64,000 bases of DNA from Periplaneta americana. Lineage: Eukaryota; Arthropoda; Insecta; Blattodea; Blattidae. A model generated the notes under the pieces. The model had not been told where the DNA came from and made no database searches. It worked only from the letters and a program-made list of their open reading frames with translations. Location of the stretch: contig NC_091117.1 of the NCBI RefSeq assembly GCF_040183065.1, positions 111,889,001-111,953,000 on the forward strand, written 5' to 3'. Every line of letters starts with the position of its first letter. Within the stretch, counting starts at the first letter, position 1. Positions 54,848-64,000 of the stretch are shown here, in pieces. The position numbers were made by a program, and so were the translations under genes.

Positions 54848-55860
54848 CTACTTATGCAGATCGGCCAGAAGGTCATTCTTCTTTTTGACTCTCCTTCCTT
54901 AACAATGATGACACCATCCTGTATCCACACATTAATAATAATAATCCGTGGAGCTACAGCCTGTGAAGGGCCTAGAGACCGACCAACCGGCTGATGGCCT
55001 CACGCCCACATGCCGAAACAGAGGTGGACGATCATCAAACCAGAATGGAGGTATCGTTTGGTTAGCACGACGATCCCCCCAGCCGTTATAGCTGGCATTC
55101 GCAACTGGATTTCGCTGCCTATCGTAGCTCCCCAAGTGCATCACGATGCTGGGTGGGCACCGGTTCCATACACTGGCCGAAATATCATGAGAAAATTTCT
55201 TCTCCCACGAGGACTCGAACCAGCGCGCATTCCTTAACGCGAGTCCTAGGCAGGATCACTTCGTCCGCGACGCCACAGCGCGGGACATGCACACATTACG
55301 TATCCCAAATTTTGATATGGCCTCTCGTAATAAACTGTGAAGAGTTTTTGTGAGGTCTTCGTGTATGGTAATTTCTGAGTTTTTTAGAAGTCTTTTACTT
55401 CGAAAGACCTCACTCCTCTTTCGGTAATTCGTGAACTTCACGATTATGAGCCTGGGTTTGCTACTTTCCTTCTTCCCGATCCGATGACTTCTGTCTGGTC
55501 CACGCCACCTTCTTCGCCACTTCTGTCTCTACCATGTCTGCATCTTCACTCTGGCTTTATTCTACCCAAATATGCGCAGGCACTGGCGACGCTGATATTG
55601 TTCAAATTCATCAATTTCGCATTCTAGGTCAATAATACGAGCGTCTGTTTGCTCCAGAGCAGCTTTTGGTTCATTTATTAAGTCTTTATTAAAGTCCAGG
55701 CTTTTCTGGAGCTCCACCACTACGGCACTAATTACCGCGTCCTTTACAGAGTTGAGAATTTCTTTTTCCAAGCCAGTGTCTTTCAACATGTCCCGTAACG
55801 CGTCCTTCACCACACGTTGCACTGTAGACTCTATTTCTTCTATTTTCACGTTTTATGGAG
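54848..55860 (-). pseudogene. LINE ORF1 (coiled coil plus RRM-like), split by a SINE
   Basis: Minus strand from about 55,849: MKIEEIESTVQRVVKDALRD, a heptad-rich coiled coil, LECEIDEFEQYQRRQCLRIF (start of the nucleic-acid-binding domain), then after damage PDRSHRIGKKESSKPRLIIV, KFTNYRKRSEVFRSKRLLKN and AISKFGIRNV. Across the SINE-B insertion the chain continues WIQDGVIIVKEGESKKKNDL and LADLHK to TAG at 54,848-54,850. This is the L1-type ORF1 layout of several insect LINE clades. No ORF2 lies beside it. Confidence 0.82.
54926..55298 (-). mobile_element. tRNA-derived SINE, family B, copy 2
   Basis: The element 54,935-55,289 is flanked by CACACATTA (54,926-54,934 and 55,290-55,298). On the minus strand the tRNA-like head has GCGTCGCGGACGAAGTGATC and B box GGTTCGAGTCC, then the family B body ending GGATTATTATTATTAA. 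It interrupts the LINE ORF1 between RNV and WIQDG. Confidence 0.9.
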
Positions 55861-56770
55861 ACATGATCACAAAAATTACTAATATAACCATAATGAAAAA
55901 TTTAAAGGAGTTGAAGAAGTACTGCTAAATGCCGACTTATAGAAAGGAACGCCTGCTACAACGAACTATGAATCAAGAGCGACACTCGCGTATTTACTCA
56001 CTGTCCGTCATTACTCGGAACTCGCATTGCATCTATGGGTGTGGCTTTAATTACCCCCCGTGATAGGACGAAGTGTCTGATTGTGTATTAATTAGTAATT
56101 TATTCATGATTTGATTATTTGGCATTATTAATACTTCAGAGCAATATGTCATGACAGGTTTCTGTAGAGCTTATATGCAAGTTTTTAATGTTGATCTGGA
56201 GCAACCCCATCTGCTTCCAGCAGGGTTTACTTTCTACATACAGAACCCATTATTCACAAAGCCCACTGCAGAAACTATATTTACGAAGGAAATTGGAGGG
56301 ATGAATTGTTTCACAGTTTCAGGCATAGAAAATTATTGTACACAAGTATAAAAAGTGAGAGGTTAGTTTTAGTAAACCACAGATCCAGAATATCAGAGAT
56401 ACCATTACGACATTGTTGTTAAGTAAAGATTTAAATTTAGGTACAACCACAACAAAGAGCTACAACGAATGGCTTGAGAAACTGCATCATCAACATTACT
56501 CCAGTTCTTTTTTGAATGAAAGTATTGATAGAAGCGGAATGAAGTTTGTCGCGTGAAAGAGGGCAACGTCTAGAGGAGAATATTACACACAGAAGTGAAA
56601 TATCGATTTTATGATTATGGAGAACTGAACAGACCGACAATAAAACTGTCAAAAATATTGTATCTACAATTTTGAAAGGTAGGTATATAAAGAGCATCAA
56701 AATAGACGTCCATCCATGAGCGTGCGGTCGCTCGTGGCGGCTAGAAGCACGCTGCACAGTATGCAAAAAC
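55861..56770. other. spacer, no gene recognised
   Basis: Short open frames only; nothing recognised. Confidence 0.4.
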
Positions 56771-57260
56771 GAAAATCTAGATGAACAAAATTAATAACTC
56801 TCTAGATTTCAACGAATTCCTATGAAACTTTGTACAGATCTTATAGGTAGCACATATATTTTGTGTACAAACTATGATTACGTTTGAGTAAGAGGAACTA
56901 CCCCTTTATAGAGGGTGATTTTGGACAAAGTTGTCGGCCTCGGTAGCATAGTCTGTTTAGCGCTGGCCTTCTATGCCCGAGGTTAAGGGTTCGATCCCTG
57001 CCCAGGTCGATGGCACTTAAGCGTGTTTAAATGCAACAGGTTCATGTCAGTAGATTTACTGGCATGTAACAGAACTCCTGCGGAACAAAATTCCGACACA
57101 TCGGCGACGGTGATATAACCTCTGCAGTTGCGAACGTCGTTAAATAAACCGTAATTTAAATTTTTTAGACAAAATTAATAACTTCTTTCCTGTCTAACAA
57201 ATTTTTATGAAACATTGTACGGAAGTTACAGGTAGTATATATTTTTTGTGTACAAACCAT
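56771..57260 (+). repeat. unnamed repeat, left part
   Basis: Units of about 150 bp with blocks AAAATTAATAACT, TATGAAACTTTGTAC, ACAGGTAG, TTTTTTGTGTACAAAC, GATTACGTTT and AGGAACTACCCCTTTA. One unit lies at 56,771-56,932 and a second starts at 57,156, separated by SINE-C; the second is cut by the RTE-like LINE at 57,260 and resumes at 60,533. Confidence 0.7.
56933..57155 (+). mobile_element. tRNA-derived SINE, family C, complete copy
   Basis: tRNA-like head GTCGGCCTCGGTAGCATAGT, B box GGTTCGATCCC, then the conserved family C body to AAATAAACC. Flanks TTTTGGACAAAGTT and TTTTAGACAAAATT are a probable 14-bp target duplication with two differences, within the unnamed repeat. Confidence 0.85.
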
Positions 57261-57680
57261 GGGGTTACCGCCTTGTCGTGGTGGAGGAGCCTAGTACCAA
57301 TGATCCAGACAACCAAGTTGGGGAAGTCTAGTTTACTAGCTTGTCAACTGGTAAGAGGCGAGGGAAGCGAAGGTAACCCACAACGGAGATTTCGAACAGC
57401 TAGGAGGCGGAAGAGGAAGATGTAGCTTCCCAACGGCGACGAAGGTGGAAGAAATATCTCCAAAAATGATGGGCCTGCTGCCTTGTAGGCGTGATATCGC
57501 GGGAGCGAGACTCCAAAATAAAATCAAGAACAAGAGGGTAGATAATGCTCTATAGCCATAGTGACGGCAGATTATCTAGGGGAAGGACCACCCCAAAATA
57601 ACACCCTCTTCAGACCGGCCTAGCAAGTCACCTGAAGAGTATATTTTATTGCTCATAGAACCATACAGGATAGTGCCGGT

Positions 57681-60472
57681 TTGGATTTACGGAATACGAC
57701 CCTGCAAAGAAAAAGGTTAAAGCGAAAAAATAAAATTTTGAGATTTGCCACATGGAATATAACATCCTGGAATTCAAAGGATTATGAAATTGTCTTTCAA
57801 TTAGAAGAAAATAAAATTGATATCTGCTGTATCACTGAAACAAAGAAAAAAGGAAAAGGAACAATAAAGGTAGAGGACTATATTTTGGCATATTGTGGAA
57901 AAGTAAAGATGCTCGAGCCAAAGCTGGAGTAGGGATATTAATACACAAAAAGTTTCAAGAGAACATACAAGACACAGAATATATAAATGAAAGGATTTTG
58001 GTAATGATATTAAATTTGATGGGAAAAATCATTCAGATAGTAAGTGTATATGCTCCCGACATTAGTAAACCTAAGGTAGAGAGACGAACATTTTACGAAG
58101 AACTGCAGGATCAGATGGCTAGAATTCCGAATGACCACTATGTGGTAATAATGGGTGATTTTAATGCCCGGGTTGGCAATCGAATTCTACCAGGAACTCG
58201 TCAGCGTTTTAATGAAGATATATGCAATGATAATGGGGATATGTTAATAGACTTCTGTTGTCAAAATAACTTGAGGATCAATAATACATTATTTGATCAC
58301 GACCTGAAATATAAATATACTTTCCGAGGTTCAAGAGGTATAATTTCAGTAATAGATTATATAATAACTAACAGAAAATTTACACCCAAAGAAATACTTG
58401 ATGTTAGAAAATTAAACTCAGTAAATGCGGGGACAGATCACATGCTCCTTCTTGGTAAAATAAGATAGGAATGTCGAAGAGAAAAAGGAGAAAATATAAC
58501 TCCTATTGAGAAGTTTAATGTAGAATCATTGGAGGATGTTACAACGAAAGCTTTTTATTCACAACGATTAGAACAAAAAATAGAAGCAAACTATATTGAA
58601 ACAAATGATACCGTAGAAACACCATGGAATAAAATTAAAGTGAATATTTTGAATGCAGCTAAAGAAGCTGTGGGTAAACGTATGGTTAAGAACAGGAAAG
58701 GGCGAAGGAGGTATACATCATGGTTCACGGAGGAAGTGAAACAAATAACCGAAGTAAAGAAGAAAGCGTTCCTAAGATTCAGGAGTACTCAAAAACCAAA
58801 GGATAAAGAGGCATATAAAACAATTAGAAATGAAACAAATATGAAAATGAAAATAAAGGAGTCATATTGGGAAACATTCACCAAAGGAATGGAAAAAGGC
58901 TTGTATGGAGCTCAGAGGAAAGTTTGGATGCTATTAAAAACACGAAAAGCTAATATATCTGAGACAGTGAGGATTAATGCAATTAATAAAGATGTATGGA
59001 AGCAATATTTTACAAACTTTTATTATATGTCTGAATGAGAAGATGTAAACAGTGAGGAAGAAGCCATTACGGAATTAGAAGGAGAAGATATCTTGACAAC
59101 AGAACAGGAGGTACAAGATACTATAACAGAATTGAAAGGAAGAAAAGCACCAGGAGTTGATGAAATAAGCAATGAATTTCTAAAATCTGGAGGCAGAAGA
59201 CTGACAGTAGAAATTACTAAATTGTTTAATCTAATTAAGAAGGAACTGCTAATTCCTAATGAATGGAAAACCAGTATTACAGTCCCGATATTCAAAAAAG
59301 GTAACAAACATGACCCAGAATATTACAGAGGAATCACCTTATTGTCATCTGTACAAAAGTTGTTCAGTAAGATTATCTATAAAAGACTTCAAGAACATAT
59401 TGAAATAAGGGAAGAACAACAAGGATTTAGAAAGGACAGAAGCACAATAGATGCTATTTTATATTAAGACAGATAGTCGAAAAAGCGATTGAATTTAAAA
59501 ACCCAATGTATTTATGCTTTGTTGATCTCACAAAATGATTCAATCGGGTCCGACTCAAAGATGTAATTGAAATTTTAAAAGATAACAATGTTCCAAAAGA
59601 ATTGCTTAAGTTAATTCAGGAATTGAACTTGAATACAAAAAAAATACGTATAAATGATAAAATAACAGATGAAATAAAGTGTTCTACAGGTATTAGGCAA
59701 GGAGACTCTCTTAGTCCCTTTCTATTCAACTTGGTGATGGATAAATTAATAGCAAGTGTAAAACATTTACCCGGTTATTCATTGGGAAATAAACATTTGA
59801 ACATACTATGATATGCAGATGATGCTGTCTTGATGGCCAACACTGAAGATGATCTTCAAAGGTTACTTCACCGATATGTAATAACTGCAGACAAATACAA
59901 TTTGGCAGTATCAAGTACGAAAACAAAATGCATGTGCATATCTAAATATCCAATAAGATGCAAATTGGAAATTAATGGTAAAATTATAGAACAGGTCATG
60001 AGTTTCAAATATTTAGGGGTGTAATAAATGAAGTGAGAGATCAAGTCTCCAAAGCCTCCAGACTGTCGAATTGGAAGAATAAATATCTCAATATTGAAAG
60101 TAAAATTAAAATCTTTAAAACCACAATAAGACCAGTGATGACGTATAGTGCAGAAACCCGTGCAGAGACAAAAAAGACAGAACAACTCATGCGTACAGCA
60201 GAAATGAATACTCTACGAGCCATAGTTGGTAAAACTAGACTTGATAGAGTAAGAAATGAAGATGTGAGACAACAGTGCAATATAATGGGCGTTAAAAAGT
60301 TCATAAATATGAGAAAGAAAGAATGGAATGCGCACATAGACAGAGCAGATAACTCAAGACTTATTAAAATAGCACGAGATATGATTCCCAGTGGCAAAAG
60401 AGATGTGGGCCGACCGAAAAAGCGGTGGAAGGAAGGACTGATGTCATCTTCTACTGAATCGTCTCCTGTGTG
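57681..60472 (+). pseudogene. RTE-like ORF: APE endonuclease and reverse transcriptase
   Basis: Endonuclease: FATWNITSWNSKDYE, DICCITETKKKGKG, IVSVYAPDISKPK, VIMGDFNARVG, FRGSRGIISVIDYII and NAGTDHMLLL. RT: ELKGRKAPGVDEISNEFL, TVPIFKKGNKHDPEYYRGIT, QQGFRKDRSTIDAIL, CFVDLTK-stop-FNRV (motif A), STGIRQGDSLSPFLFNLVM (motif B), YADDAVLM (catalytic motif preceded by a stop), VMSFKYLGV. The C-terminus ends GRPKKRWKEG. Three frame changes (about 57,900, 59,465, 60,025) and at least four stops inactivate it. Confidence 0.88.
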
Positions 60473-60500
60473 AAGACAAACATGCCATGTGCCTATACAA

Positions 60501-60532
60501 AAGAAGAAGAAGAAGAAGAAGAAGAAGAAGAA
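60501..60532 (+). repeat. (GAA)n tail of the RTE-like LINE
   Basis: About ten AAG/GAA units between the ORF end and the AAACCAT duplication. Confidence 0.85.
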
Positions 60533-61060
60533 AAACCATATTTCCGGTTCCATAAGACGAGCTAACCAATGTAGAAGGTGCATTTAGACAAAATTTACTT
60601 CTCTCTTATTTAACAGATTTTTATGAAACTTTGTGCACGAGTTACAGGTAGCATTTAGCCTATTTTTTGTGTACAAGCTCTGATTACATCTGTATGCTAC
60701 CTGTAGGCCTAATTGTTGTACGAAGTTTCATAAAAAAGATATTATATAGGAGAGAAGTTATTATTTTTTTCTAAATTGTCCACTTTAAAGGGGAAGTTCC
60801 TCTTATAGAAACATAATCAGACTTCGTAGACAAAAAATATAGGCTACCTGTACCTTCTACATAAAATTTCATAAAAATCTGTTAGATAAGAGAGAAGTTA
60901 TTAATTTTCTTTAGATGCACCCGCTGTAAAGGGTAGTTTTTCTTATGCAAACGTAATCAGAAATTGTACACAAAAAATTTTTACCACCTGTAAAACTGTA
61001 CAAAGTTTTATAGAAATCTGTTACAGTGCAGAGAAATTAATTTTGTTCAACTACTAGATT
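60533..61060. repeat. unnamed repeat, right part with inverted units
   Basis: One plus-oriented unit (about 60,533-60,690) is followed by about three units in the opposite orientation, marked by AAGTTTCATAAAAA, AGAGAGAAGTTATTA and AAAGGGGAAGTTCCTCTTAT. The block is therefore a foldback of 100-150 bp units. Non-coding. Confidence 0.65.
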
Positions 61061-61925
61061 ATGTTTTGATCCACGATGAGTTTGCTGAGGCTAGATAAAA
61101 ATGTATCCAATATTTTTTTAACTTTATGTTCGATGTCATGTGAATAATTTTGCAGGCTAAACACTCACAGAGAAATTTAAAACTTCCTTATTCCATTATT
61201 CTTTCCTGCTGTTAAACTAAACATCAAACAGTTGCCGCTCCGTTACCGTATGTGCCACTACTGAATATATATATATATAATTCAACACTCTAAATGATGC
61301 TGCATTAAATGATAAAAGAATTATTGTAACTGGACGTGACCGACTATACTAAAACTAATATTATATTTGGAGAACTTCAAAAAATGTGTTTTTCAATTGT
61401 AATATTTAAACCGTACTGTAAGAAGAAAAATACTTTGCAAATTGAAATTGAAGTTACATTAGTATGAACGTAGGCCTATCTATCTGAACAGACTACATAT
61501 CTCACAACACAATCAATCACTAAAAATTAGCACTTATTCACAAACATAGTAAGCCTCTCTGTCTACGACTAAAATGGAGTGAGATGTGTTAGGAAGAACT
61601 CGTTGTTCATACCCTTCTAAATATAACTTGCTGCTGATAAAACAGTAAAAGCTATTTCTCACAGCATTCTCCATATGTTAAAGAACATGAATTCATATTC
61701 ATCTCTACCTAACTTAACCAGTCGAAATTTGAATTTTGTCCACCTAAATTGGAAAATTGCACACTGTGCGCTGTTTGCCGTCAGAGTTGGATATTCACAG
61801 CCCCTTAAGTCAAGCGCATAGATTGTTCATGCAAATTATAATTATAATAATCACCTACCTTTGTCATAGCAGATGTTTCAAATTATGTCCTTGTGCCGCC
61901 ACATATATCTCACGCCTTTTAAGAT
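61061..61925. other. AT-rich spacer
   Basis: A short (AT)n tract at about 61,266-61,280. Nothing else recognised. Confidence 0.4.
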
Positions 61926-62180
61926 AATTGAAGAGTCCACTGCAAGAATGATGGATGTCATTTGGAACACATTTTGCAGGAGACGCAATTGGAAGTTTGA
62001 AATGCTTAGCGCTCAAAGCTTAACTGAGATTTTCCGATCATTACTGGACAATAACTATCAGTGTTAATGCCATATAACTCTCTATGTACATTCTATATAT
62101 CTTAAGCTATGCATTGACATGCTTGGTTCATTTTCGACAAGAAAGTGACATCCATCATTCTTGCAGTGGACTCTTCAATT
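61926..62180. repeat. perfect 35-bp inverted repeat, 185 bp apart
   Basis: Arms 61,926-61,960 and 62,146-62,180 are exact reverse complements containing AAGAGTCCACTGCAAGAATG. The spacer has no clear coding function. The arms are not at the ends of a recognised element. Confidence 0.9.
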
Positions 62181-64000
62181 TACATTAACACTCATTAGTT
62201 CTTCTTCTGAAATTGCTGCAGTTTTCCTCCTTATAGTGTCTAAAATTTTTCCAACGTAGGCGGGTTATAGTATATGAAATGGGCATGGAAAAAGGGGAAT
62301 CATTGCATTTTTAAAGAAAAAGTGGCAATATCAACATCATCTTTAGATTAAGACGAGAAATTTCATTTTAAACTAGAAAAAAAATAGAAAAAAAGCTCGA
62401 TATAAGAAAAATGTACATTTCAAATACTTGCATACAAGAGAAGAACGGGCTCATTGCAGTGATGCATCAAAGGAAGGGTTCATTGTAATAGCTGCTGCTT
62501 ACATGAAGTTTTTTTATTTTAGAGTTAGAGTTAGACTACGTACTTTGGTACAAACAGCTATGGAATGATAATAATTTTCTTCCAGTACCGGTACTGAAAT
62601 AGTGAATGGTAAAAGCAACGTTTTTCAAGAGAAGATCTCAGAAGAATCCTAAAGTCAGTGAATTCTCTTACAATGTTAAGAAAAAATCTTAAGCTTTTAA
62701 AAATAACCTTCTAGTTCTATTATTAGTTATTTTTAATATGATTTTTTCAATATTGCTTTATTTTTACAGTTTCTCTGTAAAAATTTCTGAACTCTAGCAT
62801 CTTGCGAGGTCTACACAAGAAAAGTAGCAGAGCGCAAACAATACTGTTATCAAAATAAAAGTAAATGTCTAAAAATGTGTTCATACAACAAAATAATGCA
62901 CTTAACCCAACTAATCCTGTTTCCTTTGTACACATTTGTTTCATGTTGAGTAAATAATTTTATGAAAGGGACATATATTTGTTGTAGTTTAACAATACAT
63001 TTTATATAAGTGAAGTGTCTGGGAAAATTATCTAAATAAATAAAATTTCAATACTTGCATTAGTGTATGAACTGACAATAGCACTCCTTCTCTTTAAAAT
63101 GACATCATCATCATCATTAGCATCATCATCATCATCCAATTCTAGCAATAGACCTAGTGATTTCTCGGGATCTCAATGGTCTCATGACCTCTAAAATTAA
63201 GAAAATATTGATGAGTGCCTTTTTTCCGTGTACCCTTTATATAATTTTAAAAATCTTAAAAAGGAATTATTTACAATAGTAAATAATAAAACATTATACG
63301 GTTCCATTTCAGTCGTCTGTATTTAAATAAATTGTAAACGGTACGTACCGATAGTTTAAAAATATTCTACAAAGAAATCTTTAGCAATGAGATTAGTGCT
63401 TGCTCTTCAACAAATATTGCAAGTTATAGTAATAAACTGCTAAGTTATTTAGTTTGCTTCATTTCTTTCCATGTTCATATTTATTTTATTCTCCACTTTT
63501 TGAATTCTGTAATACACATTTCAAGAAAGAAGGAATAGCTGCTTTCTTTTCAAGGTATATTTTTTTAATAACTAATGGGATGTACTTGATTGCCTGTTGG
63601 TCATTCAGCCATATGAAGACAGTTATGTATACCAGGCATGGGCAATATGTTTCTGCGCGGAAATTGTATATACCACCCCTTCATTTCTCCCTCCACAAAT
63701 ATTTTACCTCTCTCCGTGTACGTGCAGTAAGTAGAGATTGAACTCGGTACTATGGCGTTCTAATCAGGGATGTGTAAAGTGGTGGAATATGGCGAAAAAT
63801 TGTTGGTTTCGTTTAATTTCCAAGGAACATGGGAACAAGACTATTTTGTTAATATAAATAAGACAAATAAGGTAACATCCAATGCATCAATTGTTCAGTT
63901 GAAATTTATGTAAAACATTACAATATCAGAAGCACTTCGATCTTGAACAAAGAAAATTTTTGACAAACGTAAACTTATAGGTAACAGTTTAATTTAGGAT
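62181..64000. other. AT-rich spacer, no gene recognised
   Basis: A short imperfect (CAT)n tract lies at about 63,101-63,138. Open frames are short and composition-driven; no domain recognised. Confidence 0.45.

Larger units (their letters stand above)
57254..60539 (+). mobile_element. RTE-like LINE, near full length
   Basis: The element 57,261-60,532 (about 3.27 kb) has a 5' UTR of about 420 bp, one long ORF (endonuclease plus RT) and a (GAA)n tail at 60,501-60,532. It is flanked by AAACCAT (57,254-57,260 and 60,533-60,539), a short probable duplication. Size and domain layout without RNase H or ORF1 fit the RTE group. Confidence 0.82.

Noticed and set aside
1..64000. Host protein-coding genes
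   Set aside because: No conserved exon with splice sites was recognised; every convincing coding block belongs to a repetitive or mobile family. Short host exons could still be missed by eye.

Overview
The window reads as an intergenic or intronic, repeat-rich insect chromosome segment. I found no intact host gene. AT-rich sequence, dense non-LTR retrotransposons, Penelope-like elements, Tc1/mariner, hAT, TTAA-inserting transposons and several tRNA-derived SINE families all point to a large arthropod genome. The wording of several translated elements resembles what I remember of cockroach (Blattodea, possibly Periplaneta) annotations; that assignment is from memory and not proven here.

Layout. 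0.8-1.9 kb: mariner-like (DUF4817-type) transposase relic, itself invaded by a foldback MITE and a tRNA-SINE. 3.5-5.8 kb: a palindromic array of 285-bp tandem units, each with a tRNA-like gene, bounded by a 10-bp direct repeat. 10-12.7 kb: two minus-strand LINE fragments. 12.7-16.8 kb: a minus-strand CR1/Jockey-like LINE interrupted by a second tandem tRNA-like array (339-bp unit) and a SINE. 17.0-29.5 kb: one minus-strand uncharacterised coding sequence broken into three pieces by a TTAA-flanked piggyBac-like element (17,333-21,990, carrying a mariner MITE, a 2.15-kb hAT element and a LINE tail) and by a full-length I-like LINE (22,050-28,480). 30.1-31.7 kb: Penelope-like RT with a SINE inside. 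31.7-39.3 kb: L1/Tx1-like LINE broken by a 3.7-kb TTAA-flanked DNA transposon and a SINE. 39.9-40.06 kb: near-perfect long hairpin. 40.7-41.9 kb: degenerate 12-bp minisatellite. 41.9-43.6 kb: Penelope-like GIY-YIG end with hammerhead-like motifs and palindromes. 44.5-53.5 kb: Harbinger-, hAT-, mariner- and Tc1-like relics plus a second uncharacterised repetitive coding family. 54.1-55.9 kb: SINEs and a LINE ORF1 split by one of them. 56.8-61.1 kb: an unnamed repeat interrupted by a SINE and by a nearly complete RTE-like LINE. 61.1-64 kb: mostly unique AT-rich sequence.

The elements do not form a pathway. The main information is stratigraphic: in several places removing the inserted element together with one copy of its target duplication restores an open reading frame exactly, giving the order of insertions. 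The most unusual objects are the two arrays of tandem tRNA-like units, each apparently inserted as a block with its own target-site duplication.
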